64,000 nt of DNA from Limnanthes douglasii subsp. nivea (GCA_036936605.1 JAUPFV010000004.1:293116009-293180008); one strand, 5' to 3'; positions 11,493 to 24,753 are shown, numbered from the stretch's first letter. Notes: generated by a model from the letters alone, not told the origin. Made by a program: numbers and translations.

Positions 11493-11988
11493 GTAGCCCT
11501 CCTAGTTCTCATGTCAGTAAATGAATGAGAACTAAAATATATTTGAATTCTTCCATATGCCACAGAACTAAAATGTATTCGAATTCTTCCATATGTTTCA
11601 TCGGCTTTGATAAAAAACTCGAAGTAAAATATTCCATATAAAACTTAAAGTCTAAAACTTAATAGAAAATAGATATTCGAAGTAAAAAACAGTTATCGAA
11701 TCATTCCAAAGCACAATAAGGTTCTTTTATTTTTCCTCGAATCATTATGGAAGTAGTTTCAAAACATAGCCATCGAACTCAAACTGAAGAAAGATTTGAA
11801 TTTCATCAAAAGTTTATACAAATGTAACTGTTTCAAATAACCATTCAGATCCATCATGATTATCTAGCTACTAGATTCATAGCTAGCTAGGGAGTCTGAC
11901 AGATGTCAAACTCCTACATTTTTTACCGTTCTGAATTCTGCCCTATCACCACAGAGTCTTTTCCACTTCACTCGTCTACCTATCTTTC

Positions 11989-11996
11989 TATAAATT
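11989..11996 (+). promoter_or_regulatory. TATA box of element A antisense ORF
   Basis: CTATAAATTC lies outside the LTR, upstream of the antisense ORF. Because A's start codon is decayed, the distance to the coding region is uncertain (about 160-320 bp). Elements B, C, D and E carry similar boxes in the same place. Confidence 0.5.
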
Positions 11997-12249
11997 CATC
12001 AGTAGCCTCATTTTAATCCTCACAATACAAATCACTTGAGATAAAACTCAAACCCTTGGCTACCTTCAACGTGTTCTTCATCTTTCTCAGTATCTTCATC
12101 TGAAAACTCAAATTTTCCGATCAAAACCTTTATTTTTGGTCAATCTTAATCCAGTTTATGAGAAAAAAATCCAAAAACCAGAAGATCCAAGGCTAACGTA
12201 CCCAAAAATCCTTAATCTCCAAAGCCTGACGATAATCTAGTCTTCAGAA

Positions 12250-15131
12250 CATACGACTACTTTTGCATTACAGAAAAGGAAAAATAATACAAGGCTGCCG
12301 GATTAATCAACAATGGTCATGTTCGAACAACCACCAAAACAACTTATTACGGTAATCTTGATCCAACTAAAGTACCCGCTTTTTCACCTTCTCCTTGAAC
12401 CAAAAAGCGTCCTTCTTCCAAAGTCCAAACACCTAAAACACCTCGAACCTCATCTTCTCAAACCAAAGTTTCACCTCTGATTATTGACGAATCAAACAAA
12501 TCTTCTTCAAAACAAATTTTAAATACTCCCTCCTCAACTCATCCTTCATCAATGAGAAAAAGATTTTTTTTTATAGTTATGAGAGACGATTCAGACACTA
12601 TTCCAATTCCTCCCTCCTTGAATCCAGCGATTCAGTCTTCTCTTCGGAGAGAGGTAATTGAAGAGGTTCCATCCCAACAAAATTTATCCAAAAATCCTCC
12701 CCAAACAAAATATCCTTCACCAGACGTTGAAGCTTCATTGCCTCAACAAAATCCTTCCCAAACAAGGGATGAAGTATCATGAGCCAGTTAAGTTGATTCT
12801 GAGGCTACCAGAACTGATAATGAAGCTGAGTCTGATTAAGGGAATTCAGAAACTACCACGGGTAAGAATACCCGTAAGCCTCGAACTAAGAAAGAGCCAG
12901 GATTTGTTTCTGAGAAAAAAAGGGCTGCTATTGGCAGAAATTTAAGGGATCTCGATGCTAATTAAATTATTCAACTAAAAAAAGTCCCATACATATATTA
13001 CCAAGAGAGCCAAGCCTCAGACTTAAAAAATCAATGGGGAATGGGAGAGAAAATCAGAGTTCGACTCCCTAAGAAAGGGAAAATTCCATTCGACAGCAAA
13101 GACGACGAATTGGTGGTCTACCCTAAAATAATCAATTGGGGTCTTCGGTTCCCACTGGATCCTATAATCATGGAATCCTCGAACTTATTAACCTATGCCT
13201 TACTCAAGTGACACCGAATAAATGGTTCCCTCTTATGTCTGTAATAATGGCATCTCGGTTATCCAAGATTCCGATTAGCATCAAGGATTTCATCTCTTTA
13301 ACCCAATTATCAAAAGGTCTGAAGCTCCCCTTTTATTACTCACTTTAGTGGATGACCTAAAAATCATCGATGACCTTTTGGAAGCTAATAAACTATAGAG
13401 GAAAAAGTTTATCTTCATCTCAAGAGCATGGGAGAATGGGAAAAGATATCCTATGCCAACCCTTCAAAGCTAAATCTTATCTGGAGAAGCAATTGTAAGT
13501 ACTTCGAAAATTATACACTTTAAGATAGATTTCATCTGTTATCTTCCTCGTTAATTATTTATTTGCATGATTATTTCAGAAATTCCGAGGTCATATGCTA
13601 TACGTCGATCAACAGCTAAGTATATTTTCAAAACACTTGCCTCTTGGGCTGAGAAAGAGTGGAATAACACTTTCCACACTGCCTTTCAACCGATTAAATT
13701 TCTTAATAGTCATCTTTTTCCGATCACGGAGGGAGCCTTACCTCCTCGGAATTTGATGGAAGAGCCCAATCCTCATTTCGCCTGCAAAAGGTTAGTTCAT
13801 CCTGACTGCAAAGTATTTTTCCCTATCCGCAATAGGTTAGAAAGTCATCTACCAAAGAAGAAAAAAGAAAATGATCAAAAGGAAAAGAAAAGTAAAAAGG
13901 CAGCTAGCACATCTGGTGCTAACCCTTCAACACCGTCAAAACCTAAACCTCATAAAATAAAAGAAGGAGAGCAAACTCTTTCACCCATCGAAGAAAGAAA
14001 AGATCAAGAACTCTCCTCAAAGAAAAAGAAATCTTCCTCCAGTTCTCATAGAAAGAAAAAGAAACAACCCAAAATCACTGAATACACATTAGACGATGAG
14101 GAAGAAACCACAACTGTTGAAAATCAATAAAACCCTCCTCTAGAAGAGCAAACGACCAATAACGACGTTTTGATTAACGTCGAAGACAATGCTGATGATG
14201 GGAATCAAAACACTAACCATTTCGACCCTAACAACTTCATTAATTTCAACGAGTAACAAGAGTTTTATGGAAAAGACGATTCTGTTCTCCAAGACATTAA
14301 GACTCGTATGCACCACTTCGGGAGAACAATGACCGTCAAACCGTCTCTAGAAATTGGTTGTCCCTCTGCTCCAACTATAAATTTGGATACTATTTATTGT
14401 CCTAATTCAACATATATTCCTCCTCCACCACCTAATCCTGAAATCTTCGTTGCACTTCAACCATTTACCGATCTCAATGCTGCAGCAAAAACACTTGCTT
14501 CCCAAGTCGAAGCTTCTCAATATCATTTGAAGCAATTGGCCAAATATATGGTCCGCTATAAAGGACTTACTGAAGATGAAAAACAACTAAGGGAAAATTT
14601 TCAAAGCAAGGTGGTCGAGCAATTCCATATGTTCAAATTAGCAAGATCTGAGCTCATTTGAGGTGCTCTATTCATGCAAAATCATTTGTGAACAACACAT
14701 TTTGCCGAAAAAAGAAAAGATGATTGCCTCTCACTAAAATGAGATGGAAAAACTCAAAGTTGAACATGCTGATGAGCTAACTGCTGAAAAGTCCAAATCC
14801 GAAGGTCTCTAAACCTCTATTACTTCCAGCGAGGTAAAAAATAAAGAGTTGATCGATGCCATAACCAAATTGAAGAAGGATTTTGAGAAGGAAAAAGAAG
14901 ATGTTGTTGTTGCAGAAGCTGAATTTTCGAAAGACATGCTGGCTGCCATTTACAATGGAAAATAAGAAACAACCATCACTATTCTTTAAGAAATTCATGC
15001 AACTTATCCAAGAATCAAACTCTCAAGTTTCTGGAATGATATTCCCATAAAAAAACGTCCAAGTGAAGCCTTTGACTGACTCATCATCATCAGAGGAGGA
15101 ATCATCCGAGGAGGACGAGTCGTCTGAATAA
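12250..15131 (+). pseudogene. Element A antisense ORF (gypsy-type transposon domain protein)
   Basis: Convergent with A's gag-pol. The N-terminal part (about 12300-12960) is Ser/Pro/Lys-rich and resembles the element D protein (NNGHVRT...YYG against D's VNGEYVE...FYG). The domain follows: MGEKIRVRLP then INWGLRFPLDPIIM and TPNKWFPLMSVIMASRLSKI (about 13035-13280), matching the plant 'putative gypsy type transposon' family. An intron lies at 13495-13579. Exon 2 opens EIPRSYAIRRSTAKYIFKTL and has an open 187-codon frame (13567-14130) with strongly basic Lys/Ser tracts. Then come a Pro-rich stretch, coiled-coil-like remnants (14300-14990) and a Ser/Glu-rich acidic end (about 15070-15131). Several stops. 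Function of the family is unknown. Confidence 0.75.
13495..13579 (+). other. Intron in element A antisense ORF
   Basis: GTAAGT...TTATTTCAG, 85 bp, AT-rich. It sits at the same place in the protein as the introns of elements B, C, D and E. Confidence 0.65.
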
Positions 15132-15746
15132 CTTTATTTCTCTTTAAACATACCCTTTTTGTATTTGTCAAATTAGAGATTTTCTTATTGTACTTCAAAG
15201 AATTAATCTAATTGAGAAATATTTTGTTCAGATTTCATTTTTATCATCTTCTTAAATTGTTCGATGCTAACAATCCTAAAATAGGAATGATAACTTTTTT
15301 AAATATAACTCATTCGATATGATAATGCACTTCGAAATTCACGCAATATATAACTACAAATTGTAAGTATAACACTTCAAATACCTCAATGTACTTAAAG
15401 AAAATGGTTGCACTTTGAAAAAATCATAACATATCTGGTGAACGTTGCATTTCAAAAAGAAATAATGTATTATTAAGCGTTGCACTTCGAAAAACCATAA
15501 CATATCTCTTGAACGTAATATCTCGAAAATGGTTGTTTCTTTGAAAAATGTAATAAACACTTCGGAACATTCTACTCTTAACCAACCTCAAAGATAATCA
15601 GTCTTTGATAAGATGTTAAGATAGTTTTTAATAAACACTTGTAAACAACCATTGGCCAAAAATGCACTTTATTGATAATATTGAATATGGACATAGCGCC
15701 TCGTTAAAACCTTCCTGGGCCAACAGGATAGGAAAGAGTGCGCCAT
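15132..15746. other. Element A spacer between the two convergent genes
   Basis: Non-coding AT-rich tail between the antisense ORF stop and the integrase end. The repeated phrase 'TTGCACTTCGAAAA...' recurs loosely at about 15350-15560. No gene seen. Confidence 0.5.
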
Positions 15747-15789
15747 TCAATAGCAAAAGTCCAAAATAAAAAGAAAAATGTATTCCCAA

Positions 15790-16990
15790 TAAATCTTCAA
15801 ATGTTGTATATTCCATGGGTGCTGAAGTATCCTCCCTTCGAAATCACAAAGACGATAAGACCCTGGCTTTATCCTCTCTACAACCACATAAGGCCCCTCC
15901 CAGCTCGGGGCCATTTTTCCAAGGCTTTTCTCCTTTGTATGTAAGAACACCTTTCTCAACACCTTATCACCTTCTTTAAATTCCCTTCTTTTCACCTTCG
16001 AATCATATCTATTCCTCATAAGATTTTGATACTGACTTACATTCAAATGAGCTCAGATTTTTTTCTCCTCAATTAAATCTAAATTCGCATTTTTAAGTTC
16101 ATCATTGGATCTTTTAGATTATTGATTTATACTAAAAGATGACATCGTAGATTTTATGGGGCTGATTGCATTCATGCCATAGGCTAAAGCAAAAAAGAGT
16201 TTCTTTTATAGCTTCTCTAAGAGTTGTCTGATAAGCCTAAAGCACCTCTTCAAAAAATTTGGCGATTTTCCTGCTGCCCCCGTCAAATTCTCTTTCAAGC
16301 CATCTAAAGTTTTTTTGTTTGTCATCTCGACTTGTCCATTAGCTTGAGGATGAAAAGGCGTCAAAAAACATTACTGAATTCATTTCGATGTGCAAAATGA
16401 AGCCATTTCTTTATTATTAAATTAAGGGTCGTTATCTGTCGTAAAATGACAACAAATACTATTTACAATAAACTTGATCACATCTTTTGCCTTTGTTCGT
16501 GATAGTGGTTCTGCCTTGGCCCATTTTTTAAAATAATCAACTACTACAACTATCATTTGGCTTCCTCCAGAAGCCATTGGCAAAGGCTCTACTAGATCAA
16601 TCCCCCATCTATCAAATGGTATAGCCTCGGTTATAGACATAAAAGGCACCACTGGCCTATGAATAACATTAGCAAATCTTTGACAAGTATCACAACTTCG
16701 ACCTAAATTCTTAGCACCATTCATGATTGTAGGCCAATAGAATCCTGCAAGTAAAACTCGTAGTGATAGAGCTTTAAACCCGCAATGAGTTGAGCTTTCA
16801 CCATTATGCAATTCTGATAACACCTTTTGTGATTCTTGTTTGCCTAGACATCGTAATAATGGCTTGGTCAATGCCTTTTTATACAATATTACATCTAACA
16901 TTATATATCCGAAGGCTTTACCTCTCAATTTTTTGGTCAACGTCATATCATCTGGTAATGTTCATTGAGTAAAACAAATTGAGAATATTT
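15790..16990 (-). pseudogene. Element A integrase relic
   Basis: Minus strand. An H2C2 zinc-binding segment (SELHNGESSTHCG ... SCDTCQRF) leads into the catalytic core with RWGIDLVEPLPMASGG, a shortened CCHFTTDN segment, and PFHPQANGQVEMTN. The GPY/F end reads LGKMAPSWEGPYVVVERI and PWNIQHLKIYWE. The three catalytic acidic positions can be found, but a small deletion before TTDN and several stops break the gene. The longest open part is 16422-16946. Confidence 0.9.
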
Positions 16991-17004
16991 GCTCACCAAT
17001 CGCC

Positions 17005-17860
17005 TCATATAACTTCAGATGTGACAAAAAACTTCTCTATACATTCGCATTGGCTTGATTGAGTAATAAATGAGGGATTTTCTTGTAGCAAAATCCAAGG
17101 ATATTCCTCCTTATAAGCACTATTTGCAGAAGAATCAACCACCATGTTACTCTCTCGACCAATATATTCAACAACAACATTATCAAACAGAAGCATTAAA
17201 TTTCGAAGTTCCCAAAGATATAAAATTAAAAGATCCTTTCTTGCTTTGGAAAATCCAGATACCTGATTTGCTAAAAACAGAGAATTTGTTTCCAAGCGTA
17301 CTGAAGTTGCTCAACAAATTTTTGCCAATCTTAAACCTGCCAAAGCAGCTTCGTATTCAGCCTCATTGTTCGATGCGTGAAAACTAAATTTAATGGATTG
17401 AATCATCGTTTCTCCAGTTAGAGCTATTAACTGAACTCCAACACTGCACCCTAAAACACTAAACCCTTTATCTGTTCGAATAATCCACCTCGAATTTACC
17501 GGTACATCTTCTTTACTTTTTTCCACATCTGATATGCTCGAGTGGAATTCAACAAAAAAAAAATCTGCCAATGCTTGCGCTTTTATTGCACTTCGAGGTG
17601 TGAACAAAATATCATAATCCCCCAACTCCACTGACCACTTGGTCATTCTCCCTGAAATATCAGGTCGTTGTAAACCATTTTCAAAGGGAATGAAGTTCGG
17701 ACTTCAATAGTGTGAGTTTGAAAATAGGGCCGCATTTTCCTAGCAGCAATCACCAATGCTAATGCCAACTTTTACAATTTTAAATACCTCTTTTCTGCTG
17801 CCACTAAACTTTTACTGATGTAGTACACCGGCTTCAGAATACCTGAATCTTCAATAATCA
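17005..17860 (-). pseudogene. Element A RNase H and archaeal-type RNase H relics
   Basis: Minus strand: end of the gypsy RNase H (MTKWSVELGDYDILFTPRSA, AQALADFFFVEFH), then a second RNase H module with WIIRTDKGFS, HASNNEAEYEAALAGLRLA and a degraded IGRESNMVVDS. Two RNase H modules in tandem mark the Tat lineage. The D/E residues of the second module are partly kept, but stops separate the halves (17005-17295 and 17311-17646). Confidence 0.85.
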
Positions 17861-17899
17861 ACACCGCGCTTAGTGCAAAATCTGATACCGCAATATACA

Positions 17900-18880
17900 A
17901 AAAGATTTTTTCTCCATTTCGAGGTTTTGACAATATTTATGGTGATGATAATAATTTTTTTATATTTGCGAATGTTGCCTCACATCTTGATGTCCATAGA
18001 AATCTTCTTAATCCTCATAAAACTCGAAAGAAAGGGAAGCATTTGTCAGAAAATCTAGAAATAAATCAGTTAAGTGCTGCTAACCTTCCTGTTAGAATTT
18101 GCACTTTTTTAATAGACCGAGGTGAATTCATTGTTATCAAGGCTTTCAACTGTTCTGGGTCAGCTTCTATTCCTTTTTCACTGATGACAAAACCCAAAAC
18201 TTCCCTGACCGAACTCCGAAGGTACATTTTTCAGGATTCAATTTTAACATGATTGCCCTTAAGTTGAAAAATGCCTCATCTAAATCATCAAAATACACAT
18301 CATGCTTTAAACTTTTTACCACCATATCGTCTATATATACCTTCATATTTCTTCCGATCTGAGTGACAAAACCTTTATTCATCAATGATAAGTGGCTTAA
18401 GCATTTTTCAATCCAAAGGGCATAACCATATAGCAGCGCAATCTCCTATCAGTTATGAAAGTTGTGAATTCTTGATCTTTTGGATCCATTTGACTCTGAT
18501 TGTATCCTACAAAAGCATCCATGAACGTTAGTATTTTATTTCTTGAGGTAGAATCAATCAGCGGATCTATTCAAGGAACATGAAATGGATCTTTAGGCTA
18601 GGCTCGATTCAAGCCTGTAAAATCCACACACATTCTCCATTTCCCATTCTTCTTTTTATCACTAATGAATTTGTTGTCCACAAAGGATATTGTGACTCCC
18701 TTATGTGTCCGACCTTAGATAACCGGTTCACCTCAGAAACAATTGCTTCCGTTTTTTCGAAGAGAATGCCTTTCTTTTCAAAATTACCGGCTTCACCTTC
18801 GGATAAATAGCCAAGCTGTGATGAATCACCTCAATTGGTACCCCTGTTACATCCTCTGTCCTCCAAGTAAAAACATCCAA
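17900..18880 (-). pseudogene. Element A reverse transcriptase relic
   Basis: Minus-strand RT with the catalytic box intact as VYIDDMVVKS (about 18310-18340), followed by LKLNPEKCTFGV. The N-terminal palm (KWRMCVDF-like block near 18620) and thumb are in broken frames. Confidence 0.85.
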
Positions 18881-18939
18881 ATTAGCAGATAAAAAATCTA
18901 GCAGTTGTTAACGTAAGAGTGGAAGCTACAACCTTCCAA

Positions 18940-19270
18940 AAATAGCATTATAACTCAGGGGACAATCCACCACCACATAAAGCACCTAGACCTTCTTCTT
19001 GAACGGTCCTTTTCCCAAGCTTACTTCTCCCTCGAATTCCATAATCACACGAGCTGTTACACCTGTAAATCCTATAATTATCCGATCTGATTGAGAAATC
19101 TGAGGTGGATTTGTCATTCTATTATAGGTTGACTTTAAAAGGACATTAGCAGAACTACCATTATCAATGAGTACACGTTGAATTTCGACGCCAACCACCT
19201 CTGCTCCAATAACCATTGCATCTTCATGCGGCCATGATGTTCCTCGCAGATCATCTTCGTCGAACAAAAT
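18940..19270 (-). pseudogene. Element A aspartic protease relic
   Basis: FDEDDLRG, then VLIDNGSSANVLL, GFTGVTARVIMEFEGEVSLGKGPFKK: the retropepsin segment of Tat elements. The catalytic triad reads DNG instead of DTG/DSG, so activity is doubtful even without the frame breaks. Confidence 0.85.
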
Positions 19271-19285
19271 GAAAGGAATATCCTT

Positions 19286-21190
19286 TTATCCATACAAATG
19301 TGTGGATATTTTACTTTCAATTTGAGTTTTCAGATTGACAACATTTCTCTTCCTCGAGCTATCAGAGTTGCTAGTCATCGAATCGCCTCCGAAAATGGCT
19401 AGAGATTTTAAAAACTTGCATAAATCTCGCACATGCCCCTTTTCTATTGGCTCTTCAACTGCCATCAAAAGAAAACTGCTCGGATCCTTCTCCATATATT
19501 CTGAAGAAGAATCAAATGTTTCAACCTTCGAATCTAAAATCATCAAATTCTCAGCTGGCGCAATTGGATTAGCCTTTGAATTTGACGCTGCATTTTTCGA
19601 ACCGCTCCCCTATGACTTCACATAAGTCAAGAGCTTTCCATTTTCAATCAAAGTCTGAACTTTTTTTTTTCAGAGTAATGCAATCATTAGTATCATGCCC
19701 GATATCTTCATGATACGCGCAGTATTTGTTGTTCCTTTCCTTCCTTGGCCTACTTATTGGAGCTGGCTTCCTAAAATTTACGAAGGTCTTGCTCTTATCC
19801 CAAATCACAACCATATTATCTGTCAAATCGGTATAATATTCAGGCCTTACCCATTGATTTGGCCTTGGTCTGTTATAATTATAAGATGGAGCGTGATTCG
19901 AATATCCACCAATTTGAGGTGGCAAGTTGTTGTTCTTCTGTCGTGTCTGTTAATTACCATTTCTATTTGAGGGTCGCCCTTGGTTATTGCCCCCTTGACT
20001 CGAATTATTTCAAGTGCTGACCGATCCTCCTCGGACTCTAGTTGAATCCTGGACCTTAATCTGATCCTCAACTTAAGCCATCAAGGATCCAAAAGTTAAA
20101 GCTTTCCTCTTTGTAGTTTCATTGGCCAGATCCTCTGGCAATAGTCCTTGGCGAAAAGCTGCCAACTCCATATTCTCTTCACAATTGTCCAAACTTACTT
20201 TAGTTAAAACGAACCTCTTTGTATAATGTTTCAGTTTCTCTCCAGCTGTCTACTTACACTAGATAATGGTATCTCCATTCGCTCTTATCTCTTTACTCCC
20301 CACAAACTGCCTTTGGAAAGCAGTGTACACATCTTTAAAATTTGAAATGGACACCCTCAGAATCCGATTGTACGACTTTAAAGTTGTTCTCTTGAAGGTC
20401 TGCGAAATGCACGATACACCAGCCGGTCGTCGTCTTCAAAGTTCATCATGTAGTTCTTAAATTGTTCGATGTGGTCATCGAGATCTTGCATCCCATCCAA
20501 CTTTTCCACTTTAGTAATGTCAAAACGCTTCAGAAGTGTTATAGAAAGAATTTCACTTGTCAACGAAGAGTTTCTCTAGTCGATACCCTGCACAAACTGA
20601 TCATCAGTTCCTATTACTGCGTATAGATTTCGATCAGTCTCAGCATACTGATTCGAATTGTTCCCTTCACACCGCGTAGAACGAGGAACATTGTCCCCTT
20701 TAGATTTGTATTCTTTTTTATGCTTCCTTGACTACTCTCTGTCTGATTCCTCTTTCAAAGAACCCTTATATCTTTTAAAGCCTGAAGCAGAGCTTTCTAC
20801 CTCTTTATCACTATAGGTTATATACTTTTGCTTGTCTTTTTTACCTTTGCGAGAGGAATATCGCTCTTTAGGAGATACGAAGCGCGCCTTTTTATGTTCA
20901 CTTTTATCTCGCCGATCAGCACAAGACCGATCAGATTGATCTCCCATATCAGTCTTTTCATTCTCTTGTCTCACCTCGGATTTGAACTTCGCCGAGTGGA
21001 TTTCCCATTCTCGTTGTCCATATATTTCATTTAGCACATTCATTTTGTCTAAAAGCTGATTCATTTTCAACTCAATGTCTGACTAAGTCTGGATCAGAGT
21101 TGATCCATCTAGATCATTTTCGTTTCTTTGCAAGTCATATTTTAAAGTTTCCATCAGTGATCGAAGTGATGGATTTTAATCGGGATTCAT
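19286..21190 (-). pseudogene. Element A gag relic
   Basis: The likely start ATG at 21190 opens MNPD and hits a stop at codon 5. A charged N-terminal region follows (20732-21070, Lys/Arg/Ser-rich). The gag core has KLDGMQDLDDHIEQFKNYMM and FEDDDRLVYRAF (about 20378-20563). A Tat-type zinc segment, YCAYHEDIGHDTNDCITLK, lies near 19650-19730. Frames are repeatedly broken. Confidence 0.85.
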
Positions 21191-21266
21191 TATACGAGAT
21201 TCAAACGAAAAAAAAGAAGAAATTTGTATTAAAATTTGAACAGATAAGTCACTGATTCTTAATTTT

Positions 21267-21285
21267 GTTCCCAGCGGAGTCGCCA
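21267..21285 (-). other. Element A primer-binding site
   Basis: The minus strand reads TGGCGACTCCGCTGGGAAC, three bases inside the 5' LTR. The TGGCGAC start fits the tRNA 3'-end complements used by Tat/Ogre elements; the exact tRNA was not determined. Confidence 0.8.
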
Positions 21286-21288
21286 ATT

Positions 21289-21597
21289 TGGTGAGTTCAG
21301 ATATTAAGAATATTATCTTAGGAATAAGTTATATGTGAGTTTTAGAGAGAAAAAGAGAGAGAGAGTTTTTAGAGAGAGAAATCCCGAGTATAATTGAGTA
21401 AAATAGAAAAAATGTTCAACCCCTTTATTAGGTTAGCCTTGCCTTTTATATAGAGGTGCCAAGACTTAGCCTTAAACTGAAATCGATTACAAAAGATGGT
21501 ATATTACCCTTAGTCCTTAATAATGTTACATAGTTACAAGCGTTCTCCTAAAATTACATTATTCACATTTAGTCCTTAAATTCCTACTTCCATATGA
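21289..21597 (-). repeat. Element A 5' LTR
   Basis: 309 bp. The outer terminus reads TCA where TGA is expected, one substitution in the TG end. A TATA box (minus CTATATAAAAG, 21443-21453) would drive gag-pol. Confidence 0.93.
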
Positions 21598-23480
21598 GGT
21601 TCAAACCACATAAAACTGATTGAGGAGTCGTCTGCAACCGGTCGAGGGATCGTCTGCGACCGGACGAGGGATCGTCTCTTATTTAGCTATTAAATATAAA
21701 TAACACGCGAATTACCTATAAGTTGGGTTTTTGAAATTATTTTAATACATTTAGATATAATAAAATTAGAAATATCTTTTTAATTAATATAATATATTAT
21801 ATATTATAAAAACGAGTTTAATGTATTTAACTATTAAATTCAAATAACACAGGAATTACCTATAAGTTGGGAATTTAAAATTATTTTAATACATTTAGAT
21901 ATAGTAGAATTAGAGAAATTTAACGATTTTTCATGGGTTTTAAAGAAAAAAGTAATAGACAAATTCAACTTTCTGACCACAGCTTAGGATGAGATCATTG
22001 AAGTTTTATAAAAACAAATCACATGAGTAATTAACATGATATGATGATGTAAGATATATCATAATTATTCGTCTTCATTGATATTCATTATCTAATTAGA
22101 AAAAATAAAAATATCGTGGCAGTGGTAAATTTAGAAGGGCAGCCACATATATGTTATATCATACCCTAAAACATATAAAAAATATGTCTAGTTTGATCTT
22201 GTACTTAAATGTTTGTTGTGCTTACTACTTATTTAATAGTTGATTGTTGTTTAAACCATGTAATTAGGTATAAATTGATCATGCAATTAAATATTTCATG
22301 TGCTCATCACTTACTTAACCATTATTTTATATTTAAAACCATATAGTTTGATATTGATTGATGGTTAAACAATGAAGTTAGATATAGATTAATGCGTTAA
22401 AATATTCGTACGGTTCGTGCAAATTTTATATAATTTTTAACAGGTTTCGTGTAAATTTAACACAAATGTAATATAAATATAGCACAAGTTTAGCACAAAT
22501 ATAGAATACGTTTCTTACAAAAAAAAATTATCGTAATATTTATAAATTTATTTTTTGTTATTTTTTTATCTATAATTTTTTCAACTTATTCTTAATTTTA
22601 GTTTTATATTGGTGGGAGTGAGTTTTTTTATTTTACCCTAATCAAATTATTAAATTCGAATTTTAGACATACCACTATGTAAAATTTGATGAAATTTTTT
22701 TGTCCTTCCCTCTTCCTGAATAGGTCAAAACCAAAACAGTCGGGCCAGTACCAATCTTAGACGATTTTCAAAAACCAACAAGAGAAAATTGTTTTCATGA
22801 TTATATTTATTTTTGTCTGAGAACATGAAAGTTTGATAACTATACACTGCCTAATTTTGTACGTTAAAACCGACCCATTATCACATTTCCTTATTTGAGT
22901 CTAACATAATTAATCATTAACTTTACGACAAAACATCTCTTGCACTTTTTAAAAATGAAGTGGATTTTTTAGGAAATACATTGAAGATATAAACGTTAGT
23001 ATTATATCTAACATAATTAATTTTTCGATTTTATGGCAAAACATCCTTGCTCTTTTCTTAATATACGGTGTCATATTTTTGGAAATGCATTGAATATAGT
23101 GACATTGTGGTAGAAAACACTACAATATATGTGATCCAAATTGAGACGAGTATCCAACAAAATATCGGTCGTTTGAGATTGTGCTTACTTGCATTTCAAG
23201 TTATTCGAAAGTGCATGCACTTGGAAAAAACATAAATGTTTGTTAGGTTTTAGGCAAAGTTACGACTTTTAACCTAACTTTTTTATAATTAAACTCCTTA
23301 CTCAAGTACATGTAAATTCGGTTTTTTTAGCTTTACGGTGGTGTTTGACCCAAAGAAGAATTAGTTAGAAAAATCGACGTTCTAACTTATGAAAACCAAA
23401 CCGACCAACCAAAAGAAATAAAAAATTATGGGATTGATCGATTTTATCAAATATTATTGCAATTCTGATGAAATTTTATT
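21598..23480. repeat. Gene-free AT-rich stretch with local tandem duplications
   Basis: No gene is supported. Three local repeats are visible. A 22-bp GC-rich unit (GTCTGCGACCGG) occurs about 2.7 times at 21623-21684. A 144-bp unit is repeated about 1.7 times at 21680-21935 (blocks beginning CTATTAAAT at 21687 and 21831). A roughly 107-bp unit (CTAACATAATTAAT) is duplicated at about 22900-23110. Confidence 0.7.
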
Positions 23481-23485
23481 AATGT

Positions 23486-24162
23486 TGTTAAAGGATAATC
23501 TAACAATTATTTGTTAAGGTAGTGATTTTTTATTGATTCGAGAAGAAGTTTTTTTTAACGTATAATGGTTCCATATTTATACTATTACATAACAGTGCTA
23601 TTTATTGCGTAGTTTTATTATTTTTGCACGTAAACCATATTCAATGATGATGACCCTAAATTTAGGGTCATTACTATGGGCTTAGTGTGTTACATGAGTT
23701 GATTAATAAGTATTTTTTACTTCATTTATGGCTCTTTCTTCAGTTATTTACCACGCGCAACTGACCTCGTCGCTTCGCCTCCTACTCGGTAACGGCCTCC
23801 GTTCGGTTTCTTTTACGTTCGGATCTGCTCACATCTGTTCGGTGCTACTCAACTTGGTCTTCGATACTAATCAGGTCGAGCTTGGGATTGTCCGAGGCCA
23901 TATGCTCGGTTTGCTTTGGCTTGAGCATGGCTCTTTTAGTTGCTTCATTTGACATCAACTTAGTTTATTCTTCGCAAGGCCATCCAGAGCACTTTTGTAG
24001 GAGCTTATGTTGAGTTACTATAATAGATTTATTGAGTAAACTACATATTTTCTTTGAGTAGAGCCAGTGCCCCCTCGGTTTCACCTCAGTCTCTTCCCTT
24101 TATTTGTATATCTTATTCACATCTTGCCAGTGATATCGATACTAATATCATCAGCCTCATCC
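23486..24162 (-). repeat. Element E 3' LTR
   Basis: Aligns end to end with 58403-59079 (roughly 80-85%, several indels). A TATA-like box on minus lies at 23572-23582. The polypurine tract (minus GGACTAGGGGGGGCCC) abuts it at 24163-24178. The 74-codon frame at 23728-23952 is LTR sequence, not a gene. Confidence 0.92.
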
Positions 24163-24745
24163 GGGCCCCCCCTAGTCCATTGAGCAAGTTGGCAGAAGGT
24201 GTTGGATGGAATAATAACCGTTTAGCTAAATATGTAAATAATATAAGTAAGCGGTGATGATATGGCAAATAGTTTGTGACATGATGGCTGGTGTTGTAAC
24301 GCGTGCCTTTTAAGATTTGATACTCTGAAACCAAGATTTGAAAATAGATCTTGACGCTTAAACTTTCGAGAAGCGTGTGCTCATTAATTAACCAAGTAAC
24401 GATAGTTGAATTTCCATCACGCAAGGTGTAGAAGTAGTAGAAATGGAGAAGGGTAATACATCACATCCAATTTCCACAATTGTGAAGTAAGTAGAAACGA
24501 AAAAGGAGAAGAAAAATCATTATTTGTTAACCCTACTGTGAAATGTTTCCCATTATCGTTGTCTTAAACATTCTCCAATTTTTAAAGTACGTTTCTGCTT
24601 TTATTGCTTTTAGTAATGTCTGTAGTGTGGGGATGACTTCTCATTGGTAGTTTTAGTGTATGTTATTTGGAATTTCTATGGCTTGTATTCTTCTAGAATA
24701 TTGTTTGTAGGATAGCCACCCAACCAATAAATATTTGTAAACCAC

Positions 24746-24753
24746 CATAAATA
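24746..24753 (+). promoter_or_regulatory. TATA-like box of element E antisense ORF
   Basis: CATAAATAGG about 60 bp upstream of the antisense ORF start. It is a weaker match than in B-D. Confidence 0.4.

Larger units (their letters stand above)
11183..21597 (-). mobile_element. Element A: Tat-type Ty3/gypsy retrotransposon
   Basis: A complete but decayed 10.4-kb element. LTRs at 11183-11492 and 21289-21597 are about 88% identical by hand. The TSD GGTTC is present on both sides (11178-11182, 21598-21602). The minus strand carries gag, protease, RT, two RNase H modules and integrase. The + strand carries the convergent antisense ORF (12.0-15.1 kb). Stops and frameshifts in every gene show it is non-autonomous now. 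Confidence 0.93.

Noticed and set aside
23728..23952. 74-codon + frame
   Set aside because: Falls inside element E's 3' LTR and is not kept open in the other LTR copy.
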